Below, piece by piece: positions 35,141-46,600 of a DNA stretch of 64,000 bases. Position 1 is the stretch's first letter. Every line of letters starts with the position of its first letter. The stretch is taken from the NCBI GenBank assembly GCA_001414485.1, contig LLEY01000005.1, positions 682,001 through 746,000 on the forward strand. The letters are read 5' to 3'. The stretch comes from Calycina herbarum. Its lineage: Eukaryota > Ascomycota > Leotiomycetes > Helotiales > Pezizellaceae. The translations under genes and the position numbers were made by a program. The notes under the pieces are model-generated. The model saw nothing but the letters and a program-made list of their open reading frames with translations, was not told the DNA's origin and did not search any database.

Positions 35141-37232
35141 TGTGTTCAATGCTTCCAGCAAATTTTTCTTTTCTGTTTACAAACTTCTTCAGGCGTGGGA
35201 TACATAATTGCTATACTCTTTTTCAATTCTGGGCTGATTTGGATTTGTTTATTCTTTTGATGAAATCAAAGTTGCATTGGGGGGTCGTTCTGGCGTACTC
35301 TGTTATTTTATCTTTGCTTTCGAGGTCAAAAGAAATTTAGCTTGCGAAGCGTGGCGTGAGGGTATTGAACATGGGATTGCTTGCATATGATATTGGTAGT
35401 CGGGGGGTGGTTTTAGTGGATGAATGAAAGATGATGGGCTTTAGGTTAGATTGGAATCAAGATTGGTTGGTCAGGTCGGGTGGAAAATTCACGAGGGGGG
35501 TGTGTAGTCTTAGGGGGACCTTGATTTTTCGATTTTTGATATTCCAATTTAATGTTTGTTTGATGCTGCTTGGGCTTCTTTATATATGAAGATGATTTAT
35601 GTGTAGCCTTCCTATCTTGTGGCTTTCGAGTTTTCTGGTTTAGTCGGTGCTTTGAGAGGGGTTGCGGTGGGAGAGATGTTTGATTGGCTCGCAGGAGACA
35701 ATGAAGGCGGCAGTAAATTTTTGTTGGCTTCAAAACTTTGGGACAATTGATTGTTCTCAACACATGGGTTCATATTCTCAATTGTCCTAAGGCGGTTTTA
35801 AGATGAGTTAGATGGGGTTTGAGCCATCTAGTGCAGAGGGGTGGTTTTGTTATGAAGGAATTGGCGAGTAGGAAGGTGGAAGTCCTTGGAAGGAAGAAAA
35901 GTGACGTTTGACGCGACTGTAGCGTTGGGTTTAACACCGCTCTCGGTCAATGCGCGAAGCTCTCTGCAAGTGCCTTCGGCAGGTGTGAGGAGTGATCTGG
36001 GTTGACCTGGTGATATCTAATACAGATGATAAGTGAGGTTTATCTTTCTTGAGGCTTTTACTTGGATATTTGTAGGGGAGTTGTATTTGATATATTGACC
36101 TCCATGGTATGGAGGAAATATTGGCCTGGATTGTCTTGTCTGAGTTGGTTGATACCATTGTACTAGCTCCCTCGGGCGAAAACTTCTCTTCTTAGTCTTG
36201 GGGATATGGAGGGGGAAGGTGGTTTTACAGCGGGGGAATGGAGGTGAGATGAGAGCTGGACTTTTGCGTAAGAGGCATGGGCGAGGGAGGATAGAGGACC
36301 TGCGTTTTTTGTTGTTTGAATTGAGCGAGTTTCGGGAAATTATTGATAGGGAGCGAGTTTGTATTTGGTATGATTACTGTAGTCAGTTATGTGTAAAGTG
36401 GATTTAAAAAAAAGAATTTCAAGTGGTGATAGACACTGGTTACTTAAATAAGCGAGAACCCGTGGAATAGGGCTTTATTGCTACGCTACTCCTTCCTCGA
36501 GCTGGGTTGTAACAGTCGGATCGTCTTCTCTTACGCCTTGAGTATGGCGAAGTGGGAATGGAAGCGAGTCCTGGCAGAAGATTGCAAATAGCAGTAATTA
36601 GGAACTGGAAAAAGAAGACCCAGCCTTATCGCAGCATGTTTAAGAAATACAAGCTAATTGCCGGTCTTAAGTTCGTTAATAAAGAAAGAGTATTAGGATT
36701 TTGGGATTTTCGGTGTTTTATATAACCGGCTAATTACTGACTTCAAGTGTAGAGTAGTAATAAACCTCAAATGTTCTCTACGTGAGAGAGAAATGAGGCT
36801 TCTTCAGAACATAATTATTAGTAGAGTGTGTCAATTTACAGTAAGCAAAGTTAATTCCCCCCAATGAAATCCTACCAGGGCTGATTATGAGAAAGGCTAA
36901 TTTTGGTTCGCGTTTGTGTCGTCGCTAATTCGCTGATCTGAGTAGATGAGGCGGATTACGCCCAGCTCGTAAAGCATTGGGTCAGACCACTCGGACTAAT
37001 GGGGCCCGTCAATAATTCGCCTCTATAATAGATGGAAGCATCCGAGTTCGCTCAAGAAAGGCTGAGGTCGTTAGCTACACTTCATCACCTCACCAGCTTC
37101 CAAGAATCACCGCAATCTCAGTTTCGTCATCGAAACTGTATACCTTTCCATCCCCCACACAACTTCTATAGGTACTCCTCACTGCGGTTTATTGCCGAAA
37201 AAACCTAACCAAATGACCAAGGAAACGTCAAG
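35141..37232. other. Intergenic downstream of rlmA
   Basis: About 2.1 kb without a supported gene. The first part is probably the rlmA 3' untranslated region. It contains a copy of the short hairpin repeat described at 35736-35791. Confidence 0.55.
35736..35791. repeat. Short hairpin repeat, GGACAATTGA family
   Basis: GGACAATTGA and TCAATTGTCC form the arms, with ATGGGTTCAT in the loop. A ~60-bp stretch at 41401-41467 has the same arms and the same GGGTTCAT loop word, so the two are copies of one dispersed repeat. Confidence 0.7.
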
Positions 37233-37659
37233 ATGGCACTCACACTAAGTGGGAAAAATCCGCCTGCATTCCCAAACCTCGAACGCACTCCTATCTACAA
37301 CGGCCTAGGACATACCATCATCATTCCTTCCGGCAGTAAAGCCCCGGAGGGCTATGGAATTATTGGCGCGGATGGTGGAACAATCGAAATCTAAGATGTC
37401 AGCGTCAACTGTCTCTACTGCAGCGAAAGATTCGACAACAAAGACCGTCTCAAGGGACAACAACTTGTCGAATTTCAAGCGATGCCTAGAGCACAGAATT
37501 TGCTTTAACAACTGGAGTGAGCATAATAAGGATTATCAGCATACAGTATGCGGTCTTGAAAGCTGTTCCAAACGTGGAACAACCTTCGGGTCTAATGATC
37601 GGTACTTACGGCACTGGCGGGAGGAGCACAGCAAGCATAACGAGAGCGAACAGAAATGA
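37233..37659 (+). pseudogene. C2H2 zinc-finger gene fragment, disrupted
   Basis: From ATG 37233 a 53-codon frame (MALTLSGKNPPAFPNLERTP ..) meets TAA at 37392-37394. The same frame continues with CLYCSERFDNKDRLK, the first half of a C2H2-like finger. The following part is readable only one base away, to a stop at 37657-37659, and contains CGLESCSKRGTTFGSND and RHWREEHSKH, a second C-x4-C .. H-x4-H finger. I interpret this as a small zinc-finger gene with one in-frame stop and one frame shift. An unusual intron could explain part of it, but I find no good donor and acceptor. The family is not recognised beyond the fingers. Confidence 0.5.
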
Positions 37660-38607
37660 ATTGGGCGTGGATTTTGTCAATCTTGTTATTAGCGGCATAG
37701 TTATAGTCATGATACACGTAATTCTTCGTGCGGTGGTTATTGTTTTTATGGATGATACTTTGCTGGTTTCCGTTACGGGGTTTACGGAAGGATCGATTGC
37801 TTTATGATTGCTCTTTATTCCTGGAAATGGATTCTCGATAGGCGCGGGGTGATTCTTGGTGAAAGCGTACAGACGGAATGGTTGCTACTCGAGATTTGGT
37901 CTTCAAGTTGACTTCAAACATGCACCCCGGTCTTACTCCATGGCTACAGACACTCCAGCAGTAAACTTCTTCTTGTGGAGTTTTTTTTGTAGGATTCTGC
38001 ATATTGTTGTCTAGCATGAATGCTCACAACTGTGAAAAATTATAAAACTGGTAGACTCATGCCTATCTCTAGAAACAGAAGTATGTTGGTAGAAGTTAGA
38101 ACTAGTAAACGCACCGCTCGCTAAATTCGATAATTTACTTTCGAGGAAATTTGAGCCAGGAGAACTCTGACTCTCTTCAAGCCCTTTCTTCTCCTCATCT
38201 CAAAATTTTTACTTTGCGGTACGTTTTGAGACCGCCAGTTGAAGTAATAGCTATGCAAAATTCCAAAGTGAAGAGTAAAGTAAATTCAGTTCTGTCAAAA
38301 AGTTGAGAATACATTCTCTATTATGAACAAAAGATGATTTTCTTGTAAATTGCTACGCTGAAACAAGCTCCCATAAGGCCCAGACCCATATACCAATGAA
38401 AAGCCCGCGATGACCCTTCTCATAATTCATTTCTGTTTGCAAAATATGAAGAGCTGATGTGAAGACCGAGGGATCGCCGCTACACAAATTCCATCTGCTA
38501 ACCCTTCTCCCACCATAGAACTGCCAGCAGTAGGTCGCTATTTGACTGCAAAATTAGAATCCCTCGCTTTTCAGCATGGAAACTTTAAGCGGTGACCCTC
38601 CTCCGTA
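37660..38607. other. Intergenic, no gene seen
   Basis: Nearly 1 kb without a supported feature. Confidence 0.5.
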
Positions 38608-39258
38608 TCACCAAACTCCCACAAACTCCTTGCTCAGCGTCGTGACGCTCGATAAGGAGCAATATCCATATACTCGCCATATTTTGCACCTCTTTTTTGG
38701 GTTGTGGTATACCACATCAACGACCTCTCTATGATGAGGGTTGTAAACTGCACGAGCAACGCCAACGGAGTCCACAACTTTCCAGTCATAGTTCCCTCCT
38801 GGCGTGGGGTTGATGGGGTATTCCTGGAGAGGCTTCTTGGCCCGAAATTGGTTTTTTTCATCTCTCCTGGCGCCGTGGGTCTGTGGGTAATCGGAATCAT
38901 ACCCATTACCGTGTTTTTTCTTAGATCCTGGTGGGGCGGGGGTTCTAGGTCTTTTGAAAGGGGCTTCGTTCGCTTAGCGCCTTACTTCGGAAGCGATCAG
39001 GTATCTTGAAGGGTCACTGTCATCGAGCTCGGTGCAGGAATACTGGAACATTTGTTAGTTTAATGTTTAGACTAGTAGAAATATATATGAGGGATTAACC
39101 AGTGAACTGTCTGTAGGGTAACGCGATGGTGGTGGATACTGTTGACTTCTGGACGACTCCTGAGAACGCTTGGAAGACTCTCTAGCATATTTGGAGGTCT
39201 CTCCAGAGCGCTTGGAAGACTCCCCAGACTGTTTGGATGACTGCCCGAGGAATCCCAT
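38608..39258 (-). pseudogene. Ser/Lys-repeat protein gene with one in-frame stop
   Basis: Exon 1 (39258-39100) encodes a repetitive N-terminus: four SSK/TSK-type repeats (QSSKQSGESSKRSGETSKYA region). A 57-nt intron (39043-39099; CTAAC branch word, ends CCAG) joins phase 0 to exon 2 (39042-38608), which ends at TGA 38608-38610. Exon 2 has a well-formed C-terminal domain with an acidic start (CTELDDSDPSRYLIASE), a basic Pro-rich linker, and a compact block (PTPGGNYDWKVVDSVGVARA then VYNPHHREVVDVVYHN). The only defect is TAA at 38974-38976, codon 23 of exon 2. An alternative second intron would skip the stop but lands in a poorer frame. The family is not recognised. It may be a recent pseudogene or the stop may be an assembly error. 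Confidence 0.55.
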
Positions 39259-40229
39259 GATTGATATTCTGGTGTTTTAAAAGGAATGAGAAAGATTCTA
39301 GGACAAGAAAAGGAAAGTTGTCAAAAGTACCAAGGAGCCAGCGTTTGAGTGTCGGAAATTTGAGATTGGATAATGTGTAAAGGGAAGCAGGTTGCGATGG
39401 TTATTCGAATTATGTCTTTTTCCTTAGTCCAATGCCTGGATATATACACAATCCTGAATAGAAAACCATTGCCCCAAAGGGCATACAGAAGGAAACAAAC
39501 ATCAGGTCATTCTCAGAAAGAATAATGAAACCTTGGACCAAACAAGGCTAGCGGCTACAACCAACATAAGGATCTATTCTCGGTTGGTCACCAAGAACTT
39601 CTCTCTCGATCGCTGAAGTCCAAACAAACTAGCGCAGAGGAGGTCTAGAGATGGTCTTGGTAGTTGCATATTGGTATTTGAATCTGATTTAAAAACGAAA
39701 TTAGTTCGGATGTGAGATTGAGAGATGCGCGATTAGACTTGGTGACATGGCTCGCCTGTTTCAGGGGCGGGCGAGGAGGAACGGCACCGCAATGAGCGCT
39801 TCTACCGTGCTGTCGGTATTCAGTAATTTTTGAACGATAATTAGGGGATCCGACCATGGATTGAAATTTTACTGGCTCGCAACTTCCATCACCGCCTGGA
39901 CAGCTTAAGCGCGGGATACGTACCACTAACGTGGGGTTTGGGGTGGACGCTTAATTACCTTGCAAAATTAATTGTGTTTTACTGTGGCCGAGGTCCTGTG
40001 ATTTAGGCGCCGGGCATGTCTGCTGCGCCTGCGGCTTGGCGGTTGGCCCATTGAGCACTTTCGACTGAGCCATTATAATAAAGAGAGAACCATCAAATAC
40101 AACGACATTTCCTTCACAACACAAAAAACTCGATAGACAACAGAACAACTTCATAAATACATCTTTGGGACAATTTTTACGTACAACGTACTCTTCAAAT
40201 CATCCTCCTTACACACTCAACTCCACCTC
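39259..40229. other. Intergenic between divergent genes
   Basis: About 970 bp shared upstream sequence. No gene supported. Confidence 0.5.
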
Positions 40230-41339
40230 ATGTCTACCGAACCTCTGGACTTCTCAATTCTCGACGATGATGAGCGGGGCTTACGAGGGGGCGTTCCGTA
40301 TGATGTGTTTGAACTCTTTGAAATGGCACTCAAATCATCATCACCAAGCCCTGACATTGATAGAACGGCTCAACTCTTTGCCACGTCCATTCTCGCTTTG
40401 TTCTCTGATCCAGAATTTCAGAAGAGAGAGGTTAAGGGTTTTCCATCAGATGTGCATGGAGCTTTCGCAAAAATCTCTACTTGTATCCCCAGTGGACATT
40501 ATGCACAGGACGTTCTTGCGCGTGCACTTCCCGTACTAGAACGGGCTGGTGGGGAAAAGTGGGATATGTGGCAATTCAAAATCGCTATAAGGAGCATTTG
40601 GAATCATGGTATGCTTTCTTTCCCTCGGATTACTCCCTCACTCCTGGTTCATGCCTGCCTACCCAGTCTCGTTGTGCCAGATTTTTAGGACAATTACTTG
40701 AATTATCTTAAAAGGTTGGAACGACGAGCTATTTACTTTCGCTTTTGTAGTCTACCGCGAACCCCCCCAGGAACTGATCGCTTGTATTAACTGAATACTA
40801 GATCCAACCGGCGAAATTGAGTTTGCAGACGAGGATGACCAACGGCTTACACTTGATGAATGGTTAAATCTTAATTCTTTCATAGCAAAATGTTTTGAAA
40901 ACAACCTCTCGATTGCTTACCCGAAAATGCGTTTGTCAACTTCGCACTTTGGGAATTGAGACATGCGCTTGAGGAGCCAGCGCAAGACGAAGAGAATGAA
41001 AAAATCATCGTTCCACAGAATGTTATTGATATGAGGGTTAGAGTTGCTTGTGAATGGATTATCAAAGGTGGGAAAGCGTTATTGGCTGAATGCCTAGAAA
41101 ACAGCTGTGAGGACCATCCCAATGGAGGTGATCAGGGACGTCCATATAGTCCTGGTTCTTTATTTCATGGTGGGGTAGGGTTTGGGCTTGAGAGATGGGG
41201 CTTTTGGAAACGTAGGATAGTTGAACTTAAAGCCACCGTAGGGGAGGAAGTGCATGGATCAATCGATGAAGCTTTGGCGAGAATGAAAGCGGTGGAAAGG
41301 GAGGCTTCCGAGGCCTTTGTACCTAGAAGAACGTCTTGA
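40230..41339 (+). pseudogene. DUF3632-family gene with a one-base frame shift
   Basis: Exon 1 (40230-40608) gives an acidic N-terminus (MSTEPLDFSILDDDERGLRG). A 193-nt intron (40609-40801) joins WNH to DPTGEIEF with intact phase. Exon 2 carries the DUF3632 signature EWLNLNSFIAK then, after a shift of one base between about 40895 and 40965, FVNFALWELRHALEEP and VACEWIIKGGKALLAE, ending at TGA 41337-41339. DUF3632 proteins are common, expanded and uncharacterised in filamentous fungi. The intron is about three times longer than its neighbours because it holds a repeat copy. Apart from the shift the reading frame is well kept, so this may be a young pseudogene or a sequence error. Confidence 0.7.
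40652..40730. repeat. Inverted-repeat insertion inside the DUF3632 intron
   Basis: Arms TCTCGTTGTGCCA and TTGGAACGACGAG are inverted near-copies. The inner AGGACAATTACTTGAATTAT matches AGGATAACTACCTGAATTAC at 41472. It belongs to the same dispersed family as 41401-41530 and accounts for the long intron. Confidence 0.65.
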
Positions 41340-41757
41340 AATTGGATTATGTGGAGGCTGGTCCACCGTGGACAATGATAGGCGAGGTTAGTACCCCAAA
41401 TACTTTAGGACAATTGAACTTGATTGTTCTAAATCACCTGGGTTCATAGTCGAAATTGTTCCAAGTATTTAGGATAACTACCTGAATTACCCTAGAAAGT
41501 TAGAACAACGCGAGCGAGGTAGGCAGGTACGCTTTCGCTCCCGCGATATTATATTGAAAAAAGTATCAAGTTGAAATTGTACTCTAGAACAGTGAGGGCG
41601 TTTTCTAAGCAAAGCTTTCCTAGTGTAATTGATAACTCCTGTTTACGTACCGTCTGTACGAAATTTGCCCCGATTCTTCGCTTGAAACAAACCCTTGGAG
41701 TTGACAGTGGCACTAAATCATATATACTAAATCTAAACTATAGAAATATTCCTCCTC
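41340..41757. repeat. Intergenic gap filled by the short hairpin repeat
   Basis: The 418-bp gap between convergent genes holds a hairpin at 41401-41467 (TACTTTAGGACAATT .. AATTGTTCCAAGTA) followed to about 41530 by the segment shared with the DUF3632 intron and ending in GAGGTAGGCAGGTACG. No gene. Confidence 0.65.
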
Positions 41758-43681
41758 TTACTCAGAGCATGCTCGTTTCCTCCGTTTCTGTCTATGTGCT
41801 AAGCCCATTGCCGCGTGTCCACTTGTCCAAGAGTTCCTATACTCCACACTGTCAGTGATAATGTTGTCTTTTTCTAAATTCCTTGGTACTGCCGTTTTGG
41901 GAGGATCCCCTTTCGTTCGATCAACAATTGGGATTGGAATATCATTTCCCAAAACTACCCTAGCAGAATGACACATTCCCGCGCTATCAACAGCACCATT
42001 CGTTGAAATCGTTTGATTCCGTTGCTCTGCTGCTGCCCCATCTAGAAGCCAATACTTGAGTATTGCTCTTGTCCATTCCTGGCTATCATCGTGAAGTTTA
42101 CCCGGCAAATATGAACGGTGGTGGGTTGCTTCGCTTGGAACTGCTAGCAAGTTTTCAAGGAGCCAGAGATTGATTCGATCCATCTTTGAAGCTTCCAATT
42201 TAATTCTTTCTCCCTCAAACCGTTCTCCAGGTGCCGGATCATTCTCTTCTTTCTTCTCAGTGCTCGGCTGCAGAGGTGGTTCCCATGGAGTTGTTGAGTT
42301 ATACCCTTCTCTAACTTTTAAGATAATATCTACATCGTCGACATTTTGTCCCTCTCTCCAACAAGTCTCTCTAATTCTAGCAACTTCGCTTTGCAAGCGG
42401 TGGAAAGCCTTGGTTGAAATCCTTTCAAGCTCGTGAAGGCTCCCGTCTTTTTCTGTCTTTTCCGAAAAGAGCCAACGCAGACTAGAAAGCCCCTCGTGTG
42501 ACATTTGCATTGCTGAGCGAACAAGAATAAGTCGTATATAGGCATTCAATTGAGGAGACAGACAACATCCCAGTTTTTCGAGAAATAAGCTGTCCAGTTC
42601 CTTGGGGTCGGACTCTTTAGTGAAGGTTTCCGGAAAGCTGATATCGTTATGCATCCGCTTTAGATGGTAGCGAAGGTCACTATAGCGTGGAAAAGAATTG
42701 CCAGGAACGTAATTTTCACAGCCCTTATAAGTACATAGAAAAGGACTGTTCTCTTTCCAATGCATGTCATGCTTTCTGGTCTCATGAATCCGTAGAGAGG
42801 TAGCCGACATGAAGCGCAATTTGCACTCGACATCACCACAACTAAATAAATCCGAGGATTGCTTGGTGGACATTGGTCCTAAGATGTGTCCGGTCTGCTG
42901 AAATGATTGGGTGATGGTATCTGCCTCATTGTAAGGAATAGGTCCGCGACTGCTGTGGGAGCCGAAAGACTCATGCCGGGAGCCCAGTGCCTGCTCTATC
43001 CGATTCAAACTATCAGCAATACTACTGAGACTAGTTGATCTCTCGTCTAGTCCATCTTTGGGACCATAGAGCGCGATAGATTCAGCAAAAGCTGATTTCT
43101 GAGATTCGGCTACCTGATCGATTTTCGCTGAGATCTTGTCAAGAATAACCGACTGATCAATATCCATATGTCTTATTAAAAGTGTTAATGAATGCCAACG
43201 CATGGAGAGAAAGGATGGCTTCTCACCTTCCAATGACTGAGAGCTTAGTTGAAATGTTATTTTTGTGGTTCTCAATCTCCTGGTAAATATCCACGATTTT
43301 CTTCTTCTCCAACGCAATTAGAAATTTTCGAAAGCTAGCTCTTGTCCCTGTCCCAGACATTTCAGACATTGGCTGACAAGCACAAGCCTTTTCCAACCAA
43401 ATACCAACATCCTTCCCACAGTCCTCAATTTGAATCTGTAAAGATGCAAGGATGTTTTTATCCAAATCCACAGCCATTGAATCTTCCAACTTCTTCACAA
43501 GGTCACGAACATTCTCATGGATCTGGATAAGTCCATTCAGAGCTTTCAGAAACCTTCCAATTGAGTTAGAAGCTTCTGAACAATCCTGGTAAAATACGCG
43601 TAATTTGATGATGCTTTCGATGGTTTGTCCGACCAAGCTGACGATCCCTGCAACGCTGGCGATTGCAGTCACGGCCTCCAT
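41758..43681 (-). CDS. PigL_N domain plus two C2H2 zinc fingers
   Basis: Two exons, 43681-43227 and 43171-41758 (1869 nt, 622 aa), with a 55-nt intron that splits an Arg codon. Residues 1-~150 (MEAVTAIASVAGIVSLVGQT .. SIIKLRVFYQDC .. VRDLVKKLEDS) match the fungal N-terminal domain called PigL_N/Helo-like, which often heads NLR-like STAND proteins and related immune-type proteins. Two fingers follow: C263-x4-C268-x12-H281-x4-H286 and C298-x4-C303-x17-H321-x4-H326. The C-terminal ~250 residues are helical, with no NACHT, ankyrin or other known domain that I can see. There is no signal peptide. The N-terminal domain is helical and membrane-associating in some relatives; the fingers suggest nucleic-acid or protein binding. 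The combination is known in ascomycetes but uncharacterised. Confidence 0.87.
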
Positions 43682-46600
43682 TGGGTAAAGCTGATTGGCG
43701 TCCTAAACTTTGTAGACAGACATATGTGTGGTTTTTTCAAGTGAAATAGCAAAGTGGCGAAGAACTGAACACTTAATACCCTCATGAGAAAGGTTGCACA
43801 AGGCTCCGCGACTCCGCCTCAGGGTGGAAATAGGCTAAATACCATGACTTCTAAAGACCCACTGCTTGACCTCTTTTTTGCCTCGCTTACTAATTGACTG
43901 TTGTTTAAGAGCAGTAAGGTAAATCTTAACAAATGCTTAATTTGGTAAATCCTTGAACTCAACTTTACAAGCCCGCAATCAAACTCAAACAAGTGAAGAC
44001 GAAGAAAATTCTCTTGGGTTACCAACACCCCACCAAAACGAACGCTTTTCCATCAAGCTAAAGTTGAAATTTCGTTGGAATCTCATTATTGGCACTTCCA
44101 GATCCTCAAGCACGAGTTGAAAAAGCAAAGTAGCAGATATATCAAAAGAACCGCGTGTCACACTTCTCCAGCTCATCTTGAAAACCCTCAGTGGCCTTGG
44201 AAGCAAACACAAGATCACTTGAGCAAAAATACATAAAGCCACACCAAACAAAATACCAAGTATGCGCCAAGGTCTCTCTTCGCCGAATCACGTTACTGTA
44301 GGAAGAATTACGCGTACAATTCGACAATTACTTCCTTTTCGACAGCAAAGCACTTACTCCTCCTCGCAGCCCAGTAAAAGAAGCCATAGGAAGCAGAAAA
44401 TTAAGTCCCTTTCCAAGAAGCAATTCTCATGATTTTCAATCAAGTCACTCTTCAACAGTCATTCGCGAGCCAGCAGCCTAGGTGGCATGTAGGTTGCAAG
44501 CAACGATTGATTGTTTGATGTTTTTTTCCTCAACGCCACAGAACCAATTCCCGCCCGAGTGAACCAAAAAGGAATCAGCATAGCCTATGGTAAGAACTTG
44601 AACATTCACCTACGCAGGGGTTTTCAACTTAAAGTCCAGCGCATCCTTCAACCATCACATCCATCACTTCAAACCCTTGAATTCTGCAGACCGGAAAACT
44701 CGCCCCACAGTCGCTATTCGTGCCTCCAGATTCCACTCATGAGTTGAAGTGGATGAGAAGAAAATGCGTGAATAAATGACTTAACGAGCCTTGCACCACG
44801 GGTCTGTGCGTACAGGGCATTTTGACGATTTTCTACCCCTCTACTACTAAACAACGAATTGCTATGCTAAATTCGAATCTAAACACGGTATTATCTTAAT
44901 ACTTTATCCTTCTACTTTACTAGATATAAATCTTATAGAGAAGTGCTAGCAGTGGATTAAACAGGCTCTTTATAGACGTTAACACCAACCTACTACTATC
45001 GAAGAGATGCGCTAAGCTGTTATAGAGGAATGAGAGGCTATATCTCAGGATTGGATTAATAAGTTAATTTTAAAGCTGGAACATTGGGTTAATATACTTA
45101 TTCAACGCCACGAGTGGTCTACTCCTAATTAAATTAAATATAACTTCAGTAATTCAATGATTTATCGTGAAAATACCCTGTACGCACAGACCCGTGGTGC
45201 AAGGCTCGTAAACTCACTATACTGGAATATATGAACTACCCAAGACAGAAAAGAAAACTCGCGCGGTATTCTTCGACTCTATTTAAGCTTCAAGAAAGCG
45301 TAAAGAAGAAGTCTAGCGATGTGGCAACGTAGTAAATATAGGGCAAGAGTTGGAAACACAAGACAGGAGGAAATCTCCAAGCTGGCTCGGCACTCTCGTA
45401 AACAGGGGATAACCCCACAACCGTGAAATGCTAGTTGAAATGGACGAGAGAGGAAACATAAAACTTCGACAATAACCCCCTTTTCGACAGCAAATCACTC
45501 ACACCTTCTCTTCACCTAACAGAAAACGCCCCGACACCCAGGACACAAATCTTTCCATTTCCTACAAGACCGCCCAAAAAATAAAACTAGAACAAATCGT
45601 TCGGAAAGACTGTCTCCCAAGCGGGACTGGAAGAAAACAATGGCGCGACGAAAATGATGATACTAACTCACTGAAGCAAGTCCCTCGTTCCAAGGTCTGA
45701 TATCTATACTCTCTACGTAGAAAGGAAAGAGCTTGAAAAGAATCAAATCACAAGATCAGAGAGTCTAAAAAGAAAGAAACCCAACGGCTGCACAGCAAAT
45801 TCTCGGAATCAAAACACGAACGTCGATAAGATCGCCTTAATAGCTTCTAACCTAAACACCCCAGCACTCCCGTAGCTTCAATGCTACCTACTTAATAGGT
45901 CGTCCATAAGATAAAGCCCAATTTAAATCCTTAGGAAAAACATCAAAGAACTAGCTTCGAAACTATAAACAAGTAAGAAGACCAACGCCACCGAAATCAA
46001 AACGACCTATCAGCCTAACCTCACATCTCAAACCCCCTCAATGATTCCCCCAGACCAATCAAAAAGTACACGACACACGTAACACGCAACAAACACTCAT
46101 CCTCTCAACCCTCTCTCTCCGTCACACCTCCCAAATTTCCCAAGAACCAAGCCTCCAAATTCCTCTCCGCCTACCCCGTCAACAATCTCCCATCTTTCGG
46201 GCATACTGTAAATCCGCCCAGACGCTCACCCACCTCCACCAAACCTGTCCACAAGATCTGGGCTTATTTCTGTTACACGCGCGGTGACTGACCAAGCACA
46301 GAAGCACAACCTCAAACAACTCGCGCTACTATCTCCAGAGATATCCTCTTTCCTGATAGAGCCCAAAGGTTTCTCATAGCCAGCCACATACATGGCTTCT
46401 GGAACCAAATGCGAAGATTGGAATCGACAGCACCACATTTTTTCGACGGCAAGTCTCTGACAACACACCTCTACAAATCAGCAAAGCAAATAGTCGTGGA
46501 TCTCGCTACTCAAATCTAAGAATTTCCTTTACTTTACCAGGGGGCGAACTCCAGTACCCCGGAGACCACCCCCAACCCTAACCCCAAGTCCACAACAAAT

